Positions 1 through 8,113 of a stretch of 64,000 nucleotides of DNA are shown one piece after another. The stretch comes from DATAGF01 sp963819845. GTDB taxonomy: Bacteria > Actinomycetota > Thermoleophilia > Miltoncostaeales > Miltoncostaeaceae. The position numbers and the translations under genes were made by a program. Location: NCBI GenBank assembly GCA_963819845.1, contig CAWFXQ010000012.1, positions 186,001 to 250,000 of the forward strand, read 5' to 3'. Below the pieces are notes generated by a model. It was not told the DNA's origin. It searched no databases and worked only from the letters and a program-made list of their open reading frames with translations. Within the stretch, counting starts at the first letter, position 1; every line of letters begins with the position of its first letter.

Positions 1-95
1 GCGGAGACGAGGACGAGGCCGCCCGCTTCGGCCGCTTCGCGCTCTGTCGCGACGACCAGGGGTCGGCCTTCGGGCTCCACGAGCCGCCGCGCTGA
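1..95 (+). CDS. VOC (glyoxalase-fold) family protein, C-terminal end only
   Basis: Only the last 30 codons lie in the window; the gene starts before base 1. The frame ends at TGA 93-95 and reads ...ARFGRFALCRDDQGSAFGLHEP. This is the usual final strand pattern of vicinal-oxygen-chelate proteins (a GRFA.. strand, a D.QG turn, then a F.L strand). No metal-binding residue or substrate can be judged from so short a piece. It converges on the reductase gene downstream. Confidence 0.5.
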   Translation, partial: GDEDEAARFGRFALCRDDQGSAFGLHEPPR

Positions 96-106
96 GGCGG
101 CCTCGC

Positions 107-805
107 CTAGGGCCGGCGGTAGCGCAGGAAGAGGTAGTCCTCGTCGGCGCAGACGGAGGCGAGCGCCAGGCCCGGGGGCGGGCTCAGCGCGGGGCCCGCG
201 ACGATGCGGCGGGAGTCGCCGCCGACCAGCAGGGGGGCGAGGGTCAGGCAGAGCTCGTCGACGAGACCGGCCGCCGCGAGGCCGCCGTTGAGCGACGGGC
301 CCCCCTCGCAGAGCACCGAGCCCGCGCCGCGCTCGCCCAGCAGCCGCAGCGCCCGCGGCAGGTCGACGCCCTCGGCGCCCGCGATGATCACGTCGGCCAC
401 CTCGCCGGCGCGGGCCAGGCGGTCGGGCGGGGCGCCGGCGACGGTCACGACCAGCGGCCGGGTGGTCGGCTCGGCGAAGAGGGGCGCGCTCCAGTCGAGG
501 TGGCAGGAGCGCGTGACGACGGCGATGCGGGGCCGGTGGCCGCCGCCCCGCGGGGGCCCGTATCCCTCGGCGCGGACGGTCCCGGCGCCCACCAGCACGA
601 CGTCGGCGAGGGAGCGCAGCGTGCGGAAGAGGGCCCGGTCGCCGGCCCCGCCGAGACCCCCCGAGCGCCCGTCGACGGTCACGGCGCCGTCGGCGCTGGC
701 GATCATGTTCAGGCGCACCCCGGGGCGGCCCTCGGCCTGCGGCGGGTCGCCGTAGACGTCGGCCGGGTTGACGGGGCCGACGGGGTCGGGGTGGAGCCGG
801 CGCAT
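107..805 (-). CDS. RibD C-terminal-type pyrimidine/dihydrofolate reductase
   Basis: The 232-residue protein has the dihydrofolate-reductase fold of the RibD C-terminal domain. Visible marks are RLNMIASADGAV (31-42), the NADPH-loop GAGTVRAEGYG (73-83) and CEGGPSLN (166-173). These match reductases acting on the ribosyl side chain of aminopyrimidines in riboflavin synthesis. No deaminase domain is attached and no other rib gene is nearby, so it could equally be a stand-alone reductase of unknown substrate. The start is the ATG at 805-803, which overlaps the stop of the upstream gene by 4 bases, so the two are probably translationally coupled. Confidence 0.8.
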   Translation of the reverse strand: MRRLHPDPVGPVNPADVYGDPPQAEGRPGVRLNMIASADGAVTVDGRSGGLGGAGDRALFRTLRSLADVVLVGAGTVRAEGYGPPRGGGHRPRIAVVTRSCHLDWSAPLFAEPTTRPLVVTVAGAPPDRLARAGEVADVIIAGAEGVDLPRALRLLGERGAGSVLCEGGPSLNGGLAAAGLVDELCLTLAPLLVGGDSRRIVAGPALSPPPGLALASVCADEDYLFLRYRRP

Positions 806-1770
806 CAGCCCGCCAGGGCGTCGCGGCGGCCGCGGAGGAACGCCAGGGCCGCGGCTCCCTGGTCGGCGGCGTCGACGAACTCGCCGAGGCGCAGGATCGC
901 CCCGGTGAACGCGGTCGCGTTCCAGAGCTCGCCGTCGGCGGCGACGTCCCCGCCGGGCAGCACGTAGAGGTAGGGCTCGGCGACGGCGGCGTCGCCGGGC
1001 GAGGCGCCGAAGACAACCCGCGCCGGCCCGTCTCCGCAGTTGACCGCGGCGTCGAAGTGCTCCGGCCACAGCTGCGTGCGCCCCGACGGCCCCGACGCGG
1101 GCTCGGCCCGCAGCGTCTCCAGGGCGGTCCAGGCGAAGCCGTACCAGTCGCCCAGCAGCCCCGCGGCGGCCGGGTCGATCGCCAGCGGCGCCTCGGGATC
1201 GCCGGCCGGAGGGACGTCGAACCCCTCGGCCCATGCGAGGTCGGGGGGCCCGTCCAGCGTCATCGCGGCGGCGGCGGCCAGGGTGGTCAGCGCCTCGTCG
1301 CGCGCCTCGCCTGCCGTCTGGCGCACGATCCGGGCGCCCTCGATCCTGACCTGCTCGTCGTCACCGAAGAACGGCGTGCCGAAGCCGCCCATCGTGAAGC
1401 GCAGGCCCACCTTGCCGTTGGCGTCGCGGCGCGCGGGCGCCATGGCGTAGACCGCGACCCGGTGGAGTGCCAGGCGGGTGGCGGCGAAGCCCCGAGGCGG
1501 CGCGGCAAGGCGGCGCCGCGCGCCGAGCCAGCGGTCGGCCGCCCAGGAGGCGCGATCCGGGTGGCCGGCCAGCCAGTCGTCCCATGTGCGCCCGGCCGGG
1601 AGCGGAACCGGGGCGACCCAGCGGTCGTCGGGCGGTCCGCCGTCGCAGACCGGGTCGTCGGCCAGCCATTCCGGGTCGGTCGCGGCGGGGGGCGAGGGCT
1701 CGAGCACGCGAGCGACGAGGCCGTCGCCCAGCAGCGCCTGCGCCTCGGCGCGCGGGTTCCGGGCGGTCAT
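805..1770 (-). CDS. conserved hypothetical protein upstream of RibD-type reductase
   Basis: This 321-residue soluble protein has no signal peptide or membrane segment and belongs to no family I can name. It has a Trp-rich N-terminal half (DWLAGHPDRASWAADRW) and a C-terminal part with repeated ELWNATAF / LRLGEFVDAAD segments. It reads as one uninterrupted frame. It ends in a 4-base ATGA overlap with the RibD-type reductase, which suggests that the two act together. Function unknown. Confidence 0.7.
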   Translation of the reverse strand: MTARNPRAEAQALLGDGLVARVLEPSPPAATDPEWLADDPVCDGGPPDDRWVAPVPLPAGRTWDDWLAGHPDRASWAADRWLGARRRLAAPPRGFAATRLALHRVAVYAMAPARRDANGKVGLRFTMGGFGTPFFGDDEQVRIEGARIVRQTAGEARDEALTTLAAAAAMTLDGPPDLAWAEGFDVPPAGDPEAPLAIDPAAAGLLGDWYGFAWTALETLRAEPASGPSGRTQLWPEHFDAAVNCGDGPARVVFGASPGDAAVAEPYLYVLPGGDVAADGELWNATAFTGAILRLGEFVDAADQGAAALAFLRGRRDALAG

Positions 1771-1830
1771 GGCGGAGGAGGGGTCCCCCGCCCGGCGGCC
1801 GCGTTACGAGACGCCGGCGGCGAGGGCCTC

Positions 1831-2040
1831 GGGCGCAACGGCGTCAACTGGATCGTGGAGCAGGTCGCGGCGACCTCGCAGATGGGCACCCACATGGACG
1901 GACTCAACCACCTCCGCTGGGCATCGAGAGCCTGCCACAGGTCGTGACCCGGGGACTGCTGCTCGACGTCGCGCAGGCCTGGCAGCGGAGCCGGGCGACG
2001 CGGTGCTGCTCCACACCGGCTGGGGCGCTGGTGGGGCGAC
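1831..2040 (+). pseudogene. remnant of a cyclase/kynurenine-formamidase family gene
   Basis: Three short pieces in three frames match the metal-dependent cyclase family (PF04199). About 1831-1914 encodes GRNGVNWIVEQ...GTHMDGLNHL, which includes the HxGTHxDxxxH-type metal motif core. About 1917-1973 encodes GIESLPQVVTRGLLLDVA. About 1988-2030 encodes LEPGDAVLLHTGWG. Residues normally found between the first two pieces are missing, and nothing cyclase-like follows the third, so this is a gene with internal and terminal deletions and not merely a frame error. The stretch 1771-2130 holds nothing else I recognise. Confidence 0.6.
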
Positions 2041-2130
2041 GATCATCGCGAACGCGCTGCGGGTCGCCGACCGCATCGCCGAGCGGCTCGGCGTGCGGAG
2101 CGGCGAGCCCGTGCGCCGGCGCGCTGATCG

Positions 2131-2511
2131 CTACGCGAGCGTCCTCATGACCCCGACGGTGTGGCCCTCGGGGTCGATGAGGATGCCGATCTCGACGCCC
2201 GCCCCGGGCACCTCGTCCGGGCCCATCATCCGCGTCCCCCCGAGGCGCTCGGCGGCCGCCAGGGCGGCCTCGACGTCGGGGACCTCCACGTAGAAGGTCA
2301 GGTGGCCGTCGTACCCGGGGGGGGCGGCGCCGATGCCGCCGCCGATTCCCGGCGCGTCGACCTCGCCGTTCGCGTTGCCCTCCCGCGCGACGATCCCGTA
2401 GTTCATCGGGTTGTCGGCGTCGATCTCCCAGCCGAAGAGCTCGGAGTAGTAGCTGCGCATGCGGTCCGCGTCCCGCGCGATGACCTCGAAGTGCACGACC
2501 GGGTGTCCCAT
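2131..2511 (-). CDS. VOC family protein (glyoxalase/bleomycin-resistance fold)
   Basis: The 126-residue protein shows the two beta-alpha-beta-beta-beta modules of the VOC superfamily. The first half starts VVHFEVIARDADRMRSYYSELFGW, and the second has HLTFYVEVPDVEAALAAAERLGG and ends IDPEGHTVGVMR. The GWEIDADNP...Y segment resembles the small single-domain VOC proteins often annotated as lactoylglutathione-lyase-like. Substrate unknown. The start ATG at 2511 has a purine-rich ribosome-binding site. It is divergent from the actin-like gene. Confidence 0.8.
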   Translation of the reverse strand: MGHPVVHFEVIARDADRMRSYYSELFGWEIDADNPMNYGIVAREGNANGEVDAPGIGGGIGAAPPGYDGHLTFYVEVPDVEAALAAAERLGGTRMMGPDEVPGAGVEIGILIDPEGHTVGVMRTLA

Positions 2512-2688
2512 GGCTCCCCCTCTCGACGTTTGTCTGCACGGTAGGACCGGCGTGCGGCGCCGAAGTCATCGCGGCAGGGGTGGAACGACCCGTGGACGAT
2601 CCGGCACAGCTATCCCGCTGCCCCGGTCCCCAACCACACGTTTGACCAGGGAATCGCCAGCCTTCCGGGGGAAGGCGCCGCTCGGAGC

Positions 2689-2702
2689 CGAGCCTAGGCT
2701 CG
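2689..2702. promoter_or_regulatory. 14-bp perfect palindrome upstream of actin-like gene
   Basis: The sequence CGAGCCTAGGCTCG is its own reverse complement. It ends 32 bases before the GTG start of the actin-like gene and is the only strong dyad in the 2512-2734 intergenic region. Its position suits an operator for that gene. No protein is known to bind it, and no parC-like set of direct repeats is present. Confidence 0.4.
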
Positions 2703-2734
2703 TGCCCCCCGGCGCCCAGGAGGAGGCCCCAATC

Positions 2735-3832
2735 GTGCACGTCCTAGGAATCGACCTCGGCTTTGGCTTCACCAAGGCCACAGACGGCGAGCGCTCGCTC
2801 GTCGTGAAGTCCGTCATCGGCGAGGCGACCGACGGTCGCCTGGGAGGGCCGATGCCGGAGGCGCGTCCCGGCAGCGACCACCTCCACATCGAGATCGAGG
2901 ACCGCGGCCTCTTCGTCGGCGACCTCGCCGAGCGCCAGAGCAGCCTGCGCTCGTTCACCCTCGACCACGACCGCTTCATCGCCGACGCGGCCAAGATCCT
3001 CGCGATCGCGACGGCCGCCGAGCTGACCGACTCCGACGAGCCGGTCGGGCTGGTCACCGGCCTGCCCATCTCGACGTTCCGCAGCACGAGCGACGAGCTC
3101 ACCCGGCTGCTGCGCGACCGCCACTCGTTCGTCGCGATCGCCCCCGACGGCTCGCGCAGCCGGCGGGTGCTCGAGATCCGCGAGGTGAAGGTGATCCCCC
3201 AGCCCTTCGGGTCGATGTACGACATGGTGCTCGACGACGCGGGCTCGGTCGGCGACCGCCAGACCCTTCAGCAGAAGGTCGGCATCGTCGACGTCGGCTT
3301 CCAGACGTCCGACCTCACGGTGTCGGACCGCGGCACGTTCCTCGAGCGCGCCAGCATCAGCACCGAGACCGGCGTGGGCCGGGCGTTCGCGACCATCGCG
3401 GGCAAGATCCGCGAGAAGAGCGGCGTCAACGTGGAGCTCTACCGCCTCTACGAGGCGATGGACGAGGGCCGCATCAAGATCCGCGGCGAGAGCTTCGACC
3501 TCAGCAAGCTGATCGAGCACGTCCTGACCCAGCTGGCCACGGACATCGCGGCCGACGCGAACCGCCTCTGGGCGGACGAGTGGGACATGGACGCCGTCGT
3601 CATCACCGGCGGCGGTGGCGCGGTGCTCGCGCCCTACCTCACCCCCCTGCTCAACGGCAGGGTGCTCCCGGTCGACGGCTCGCGCGACGCGCGGCTGAAC
3701 AACGTCCGCGGCTTCTGGAAGCTCGGCGTGAAGACCTGGGGCGTCCCGGCGCCCGTCCCGGCCGAGCCCGCGCCCGAGCCGGCGATGGTCGGCGGCGGCA
3801 ACGGGGAGGCCCCCCGGGCCCTGCCCTACTGA
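2735..3832 (+). CDS. ParM/StbA-like actin-family ATPase (ALP type)
   Basis: The 365-residue protein has the actin/Hsp70 nucleotide fold of plasmid-segregation actins and archaeal Ta0583-type ALPs. Phosphate loop 1 is GIDLGFGFTK (5-14), the ALP-type segment is VGLVTGLPIST (104-114), phosphate loop 2 is VDVGFQTSD (185-193), and the adenosine loop is VITGGGGA (289-296). The tail after about 336 is Pro/Ala/Glu-rich. The start is GTG 2735, with AGGAGG 8 bases upstream; longer ORF starts lack a ribosome-binding site. No ParR-like partner follows. It may form filaments for DNA, organelle or envelope positioning; the role is inferred only from family. Confidence 0.85.
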   Translation: MHVLGIDLGFGFTKATDGERSLVVKSVIGEATDGRLGGPMPEARPGSDHLHIEIEDRGLFVGDLAERQSSLRSFTLDHDRFIADAAKILAIATAAELTDSDEPVGLVTGLPISTFRSTSDELTRLLRDRHSFVAIAPDGSRSRRVLEIREVKVIPQPFGSMYDMVLDDAGSVGDRQTLQQKVGIVDVGFQTSDLTVSDRGTFLERASISTETGVGRAFATIAGKIREKSGVNVELYRLYEAMDEGRIKIRGESFDLSKLIEHVLTQLATDIAADANRLWADEWDMDAVVITGGGGAVLAPYLTPLLNGRVLPVDGSRDARLNNVRGFWKLGVKTWGVPAPVPAEPAPEPAMVGGGNGEAPRALPY

Positions 3833-3879
3833 GGTGCGCTCCCGCCCCGTCCCGCGCCGCGGGGCGGGGCCGGGGCCGC

Positions 3880-4899
3880 TCAGCCGGCGGGGAACCCGTA
3901 GCGCGCGGCGCGGGCCATGACCTCGTCCGCGTAGTCGGCGTCGGCGTCCGAGCAGGCGCCGTAGTACCCGCAGGCCGCCCGCCGGTACCCCTCGGCGGAG
4001 CCACCGCGGGACGGCGCGCCCTTCCCCTCCCGCAGCCCCCGCGCCGCGGTGGCGATCGCGTCGGCGGGGTCGCGGGGGTCGATGCGCCCGTCGCCGTCGC
4101 CGTCGACGCCCCACGCGCCGACGAAGTCGCCGCAGCGCCCGCCCACGCCGAGCTGCATCGGGCCGACGCAGCCCTGCGCGTTCACCTGGTCGGCCCAGGG
4201 GTTGCGCCCGTGGTCCGACTCCTGGCCGCCGATCGCGGCCAGGAAGCGCCAGTCGATGTCCATCCTGAGGCCGAACTGCTGGTACATGGCGAGGTAGTCG
4301 CGCGGGATCTCGGCGGCGGCCGCGGCCGTGAGGGGCGGGACCGGCGACGGCGCGGCCGTGCGCTCGACCGGTTCGCCGGCGCCTCCCAGGCCCGCCGCCG
4401 CCAGCGCCGCGAGGCCGGCCACGGCCGCCGTGGTCCCCGCGATCCGCCCCCAGCGCGGGCGGGCGCCGCGCGGGCGGGGCCGGGGCGGCGCGGCGGCCCG
4501 TGGCGGCGCCGGAAGGGCGGCGGCCGGCGAGAGGGCGGGTGCGGGCGGGTGAGGGCGGGAGAGGAAGGCCGGCACCTCGAGCACGGCGGCCGGGGCTGCC
4601 GCCGGCCGCGCGGGAGGCGGGGCCGGCGGCCGAGCCGCAGCCGGGGCGGCGAGGCTCGGCGCGGGCGCGGGGCGACGCCACGCCGGCTGCGGCCAGACGG
4701 TGCGGCGGGGCCCGTGCGCCGGCCGGGCCGGCGGGGTGCGCCGATGCCCGCGGCGCGCGAGGGCGCCGGGCCCGCCGATGCGCTCGATCTCCGGCGGCGG
4801 GGGCGCCCGCCACGGGGGCGGGGGCGGCGGCGCGGCGCGCCGCGACCCCTCCGCCGGGAGGAGCTCGATGTCCGGGAGCCTGCTCGCGAGGGAGACCAC
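3880..4899 (-). CDS. membrane-anchored lytic-transglycosylase-like protein
   Basis: The 339-residue protein has a Pro/Ala/Arg-rich cytoplasmic part (1-150), a single membrane anchor (about 152-174), and an extracytoplasmic C-terminal domain. That domain resembles SLT/lysozyme-like transglycosylases: FLAAIGGQESDHGRNPW with the candidate acid at E227, then GCVGPMQLG and AACGYYGAC. A VDGDGDGRIDP loop looks like a Ca-binding insert often seen in this group. It probably cleaves peptidoglycan glycan strands at the outer face of the membrane. It converges with the actin-like gene, with 47 bases between stops, so shared function is possible but unproven. Confidence 0.75.
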   Translation of the reverse strand: MVSLASRLPDIELLPAEGSRRAAPPPPPPWRAPPPPEIERIGGPGALARRGHRRTPPARPAHGPRRTVWPQPAWRRPAPAPSLAAPAAARPPAPPPARPAAAPAAVLEVPAFLSRPHPPAPALSPAAALPAPPRAAAPPRPRPRGARPRWGRIAGTTAAVAGLAALAAAGLGGAGEPVERTAAPSPVPPLTAAAAAEIPRDYLAMYQQFGLRMDIDWRFLAAIGGQESDHGRNPWADQVNAQGCVGPMQLGVGGRCGDFVGAWGVDGDGDGRIDPRDPADAIATAARGLREGKGAPSRGGSAEGYRRAACGYYGACSDADADYADEVMARAARYGFPAG

Positions 4900-4967
4900 G
4901 GGGGGCTGAACCTAGGAGCTGGGCGCCCCGGCGTCTGCCCCCCGGAGGTCGAGTCGCGCCGCCCCCC

Positions 4968-5402
4968 TCAGCTCTCCAGCCGCGCCTCGACCGACAGCTC
5001 GACGTTGCCCGTGAGGGCCCCCGAGACCGGGCAGCCGTCCTTGGCCGCCTCGGCGGCCGCGACGAAGCCGGCCTCGTCGAGGCCGGGCACGACCCCGACC
5101 ACCGTCAGCGCCGACCTCGTGATCCCCGTGCCCGGCACGAAGGTCACCGTGGCCGACGCCCGGAGCTCGTCCGGCGGGGTGCCGGCGCCCGCGAGCCCGT
5201 GCGAGAGCGCCATGCAGTAGCAGGCCGCGTGAGCGGCCGCGATCAGCTCCTCGGGGCTCGTGCGTCCCGCCGGCTCCTCCGTGCGCGACGGCCAGCTCAC
5301 GTCGAGCGGCCCGAAGGCCCCGCTGCCCACGCTCGTGATCGTTCCCGACCCCGACATGAGGTCGCCGTTCCAGGTCACCTCCGCCCGCCGGTCCGTCGCC
5401 AT
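4968..5402 (-). CDS. OsmC/Ohr-family peroxidase
   Basis: The 144-residue protein is of the usual length for the OsmC/Ohr family of thiol peroxidases that reduce organic hydroperoxides. Both redox cysteines are visible, in AAHAACYCMALS and in KDGCPVSGAL. The N-terminal SGSGTITSVGSGAFG segment is OsmC-type rather than Ohr-type. The start is ATG 5402; the longer upstream frame is a shadow of the opposite-strand genes. It is divergent from the reductase pair, across a 115-base gap. Confidence 0.85.
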   Translation of the reverse strand: MATDRRAEVTWNGDLMSGSGTITSVGSGAFGPLDVSWPSRTEEPAGRTSPEELIAAAHAACYCMALSHGLAGAGTPPDELRASATVTFVPGTGITRSALTVVGVVPGLDEAGFVAAAEAAKDGCPVSGALTGNVELSVEARLES

Positions 5403-5517
5403 CGCCCGCTCCTTTGGTCGCCGCTTGACGGCCGGATCGTACGGGCCGCGGCGACTGTCGATGATGATGCGCCCCGTTCGTCGTCTGATGGAGGACACGA
5501 TCCCGAAGGAGGACCGC

Positions 5518-6054
5518 ATGGCGAAGCTCGTGGAGTCCACGTTCGTCACCCTGGACGGGGTGATCGGTGATCCCCAGGTCTGGGGCCCGCCGTACTGGGA
5601 CGACGAGCACGCGGCATACGCCTGGGCGCTGATGGAGCCCGCGGAGGCCCTGGTGCTGGGGCGGGAGACGTACGAGGGCTTCGCGGCCGCCTGGCCGCAG
5701 CGCTCCGGCGACCCGCTGACGGACAAGATCAACGCCATGCCGAAGCACGTCGCGTCGCGGACGCTGACCGAGACCACCTGGAACGCGACGGTCATCGAGG
5801 GCGACGCCGCCGAGGCGGTCGCGGCCCTGAAGGAGCAGCCGGGCGGCGACCTCCTCAAGTACGGCACCGGCGAGCTCGACCGCGCCCTCCTGGAGCACGG
5901 CCTCGTCGACGAGCTCCACCTCTGGGTCTTCCCGGTCATCGCGGGCGGCGGGACGCGCCTGATGGAGGGGGTCGGCATGACCCATCTGCGGCTGCTCGAC
6001 TCCTCGACCTTCGCGTCGGGCATCGTCGTCCACGTGCTGGGCCCGAAGCCATGA
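5518..6054 (+). CDS. dihydrofolate-reductase-fold protein 1 (YwjB/RibD-C type)
   Basis: The 178-residue protein starts MAKLVESTFVTLDGVIGDP, then ALVLGRETYEGF, and ends with ELHLWVFPVIAGGGTRLME. This is the pattern of the small stand-alone RibD C-terminal/DHFR-like reductases that are common in soil bacteria and have no assigned substrate. The ATG at 5518 follows AAGGAGG at 5507. It overlaps the next, related gene by 4 bases. Confidence 0.85.
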   Translation: MAKLVESTFVTLDGVIGDPQVWGPPYWDDEHAAYAWALMEPAEALVLGRETYEGFAAAWPQRSGDPLTDKINAMPKHVASRTLTETTWNATVIEGDAAEAVAALKEQPGGDLLKYGTGELDRALLEHGLVDELHLWVFPVIAGGGTRLMEGVGMTHLRLLDSSTFASGIVVHVLGPKP

Positions 6055-6581
6055 GGAAGATCGTGCTCTATACGCTGATGTCGCTGGACGGGGTCGCCGA
6101 GGGCCTGAGCTGGTTCCCCGACGCCGGCCCGGAGATGTTCGCCAACCTCGGGCGCGTGATCGGGACCCAGGACGACGTGCTGCTGGGGCGCCGGACCTAC
6201 GACGACTGGGCCGGGCACTGGCCCGCGTCCGACATGGAGCCCTTCGCGAGCTTCATCAACGGGACGCCCAAGCACGTGGTCACCTCGAGCCCCCTGACCC
6301 GGGAGTGGGCCGGCTCGACCGTGGTCACGACCCCGGTGGAGGACTACGTGGCCGACCTGAAGGGGCGGCCCGGGGGCGACATCGGGATCCACGGCAGCAT
6401 CGCGCTGGCGCAGTCGCTGCTGCGCGCCCGGCTGGTCAACGAGCTGCGGCTGGTCGTCGCCCCGGTGGTCGCGGGCCCGGGCCGGCGCCTCTTCGACGAC
6501 CGGGACGAGGTCCAGAGGCTGGAGCTTCTCGACCTCGCCCCATCCGCGAGCGGAACGCTGTTCCTGACCTACCGGGCGTGA
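6051..6581 (+). CDS. dihydrofolate-reductase-fold protein 2 (tandem paralog)
   Basis: The 176-residue paralog of the preceding protein shares its organisation: VLYTLMSLDGVAEG, DVLLGRRTYDDWAGHWP, GSIALAQSLLRARLVNELRLVVAPVVAGPGRRLF. The two diverge clearly in the middle. ATGA coupling suggests equal expression and perhaps a heterodimer, since the family is dimeric. Substrate unknown. Confidence 0.85.
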   Translation: MRKIVLYTLMSLDGVAEGLSWFPDAGPEMFANLGRVIGTQDDVLLGRRTYDDWAGHWPASDMEPFASFINGTPKHVVTSSPLTREWAGSTVVTTPVEDYVADLKGRPGGDIGIHGSIALAQSLLRARLVNELRLVVAPVVAGPGRRLFDDRDEVQRLELLDLAPSASGTLFLTYRA

Positions 6582-6646
6582 TGCTGCGGCTCGCCCGGGC
6601 CCACGTCCCGAGCCACGCGGTGGCCCGGCTCAGGGATGATGGGCCC

Positions 6647-7588
6647 ATGACCGCGCGGGACGACGCACCGCCGCCGTCGGGCGAGCAGGTCGAGCTGCGC
6701 CAGGGCCCCTGGCGGGCCGTCGTCGTGGAGGTCGGCGGGGGGCTCCGCGCCCTCGAGCACGACGGCGCGCCCCTCCTCGACGGCTACGGCGCGGACCAGA
6801 TGGCGGGCGGCGGGCGGGGGCAGGCGCTGCTGCCGTGGCCCAACCGGCTGGCCGACGGCCGCTACCGCGCCGGGGGGAGGGAGATCGAGGCCCCGGTGAA
6901 CGAGCGGTCAACCGGCTCGGCGATCCACGGCCTCACGCGCTGGAGCGCGTGGCGGGTCGCCGAGCGCGGGCCGGCGAGCTGTGCGATGGAGCTCCACCTC
7001 CACCCGCAGCCCGCCTACCCCTTCGCGCTCGATCTCCGCCTCGGCTACGCCCTCGGCGACGGCGGGCTCGCGGTCGCGCTGCGCATCGCGAACGCGGGCG
7101 ACGGCGACGCGCCCGCCGGGGCCGGCTTCCACCCGTACCTGACGCTCGGCACCGAGACGATCGACGTCCTCTCGGTCAGCGTCCCCGCCGGCAGCTGGCT
7201 CCCCGCCGACGCGCGCGGCATCCCCATCGGCGAGCGCCGGGCGGTGGCGGGAGACCTCGACCTGCGCGACGGGCCGGCCCTCGGCGCCCGGGTCCTCGAC
7301 CACTGCCTCAGCGACCTGCGCCGCGACGGCGACGGGCTCGCGCGGGTGCGGATCGCCGCCACGGACGGCCGCGCCGCGACGCTCTGGATGGACGAGGCCT
7401 TCGGCTTCGTCATGGTGTTCACCGGCGACACCCTCCCCGCCGGCGAGCGGCGCCGCGGCCTGGCGGTGGAGCCGATGACCTGCGCCCCCGACGCCTTCAA
7501 CTCGGGCGACGGCCTGCGCGTCCTGCGGCCCGGCGAGTCGATGACCGGGCGCTGGGGCATCGCCTACGAGGCGGGGCCCGGGTCGTAG
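6647..7588 (+). CDS. aldose 1-epimerase (galactose mutarotase family)
   Basis: The 313-residue protein interconverts alpha and beta anomers of aldoses if it follows its family. Marks are LLPWPNRLADGRY, the catalytic-His region SAIHGLTRWSAW, the second His in AGAGFHPYLTLG, and C-terminal LAVEPMTCAPDAFNSGDGL with the catalytic Glu. This last motif is typical of the bacterial YihR-like subgroup. The start is ATG 6647. The 3' end overlaps the convergent NTF2-like gene by 25 bases. Confidence 0.85.
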   Translation: MTARDDAPPPSGEQVELRQGPWRAVVVEVGGGLRALEHDGAPLLDGYGADQMAGGGRGQALLPWPNRLADGRYRAGGREIEAPVNERSTGSAIHGLTRWSAWRVAERGPASCAMELHLHPQPAYPFALDLRLGYALGDGGLAVALRIANAGDGDAPAGAGFHPYLTLGTETIDVLSVSVPAGSWLPADARGIPIGERRAVAGDLDLRDGPALGARVLDHCLSDLRRDGDGLARVRIAATDGRAATLWMDEAFGFVMVFTGDTLPAGERRRGLAVEPMTCAPDAFNSGDGLRVLRPGESMTGRWGIAYEAGPGS

Positions 7589-7959
7589 CCGCCGCGGGTC
7601 CCGGGCGGCCAGAACGGCCACTCCTCGAAGGCGGCGCAGCGGCCGTCGGCGGCGAGGCGCACGATCCAGAGGTCGAGGAACTCCTGGTCGTGGGGCGGCC
7701 CGTAGCGGACGCGCACGCGGACGACGCCGGTGTCGCCCTCGACCGCGACGATCTCGCTCGACATCGTGAACTCCTCACCCGGCGAGCGGCCGCGCTCCCA
7801 CATCTCGCGGATCGCCGGGAGCCCGGTGAACGGCGGCTCGAACGGCGCCGTCGCGTAGGTGGCGTCCTCGGTGAACAGCTCGTCCACGCCCGCGAGCCCC
7901 GGCGCGCGCCAGGAGCGCTCGTAGGAATCGACCCAGCGGGTGAGCGCATCGCGGTCCAC
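7564..7959 (-). CDS. SnoaL/NTF2-like protein
   Basis: The 131-residue protein has the cone-shaped NTF2-like fold signature: an N-terminal helix (RWVDSYERSW), VDELFTEDATYATAPFEPPFTGLPAIREMWER, and a curved sheet ending FLDLWIVRLAADGRCAAFEEWPFWP. Members range from polyketide cyclases to stress proteins, and nothing here chooses between them. The start ATG at 7959 lies 56 bases from the tRNA-Val gene on the opposite strand. Confidence 0.75.
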   Translation of the reverse strand: MDRDALTRWVDSYERSWRAPGLAGVDELFTEDATYATAPFEPPFTGLPAIREMWERGRSPGEEFTMSSEIVAVEGDTGVVRVRVRYGPPHDQEFLDLWIVRLAADGRCAAFEEWPFWPPGTRGGYDPGPAS

Positions 7960-8015
7960 GGGCGCAGGCTAACGGCCGCCGCGCGGCTGGTATCTTCACG
8001 GAGCCGACGCGGTTC

Positions 8016-8087
8016 GGGCGGTTAGCTCAGCGGTAGAGCGCCTGCCTTACACGCAGGTGGCCGGCGGTTCGATCCCGTCACCGCCCA
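8016..8087 (+). tRNA. tRNA-Val (anticodon TAC)
   Basis: A full cloverleaf can be folded. The acceptor stem pairs GGGCGGT with ACCGCCC, and the D-arm is TTAGCTCAGCGGTAGAGCG. The anticodon stem CCTGC/GCAGG encloses loop CTTACAC, giving anticodon TAC, and the T-arm is CGGCGGTTCGATCCCGTCACCG. Discriminator A at 8087. CCA is not encoded. Confidence 0.95.
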
Positions 8088-8113
8088 CCTCGCCCCCGCC
8101 CCGCTCGCGTCGT

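Noticed and set aside
2744..4813. A 689-codon minus-strand open frame across the actin-like gene
   Set aside because: It is a shadow of the actin-like and transglycosylase-like genes, with no motif and extreme composition.
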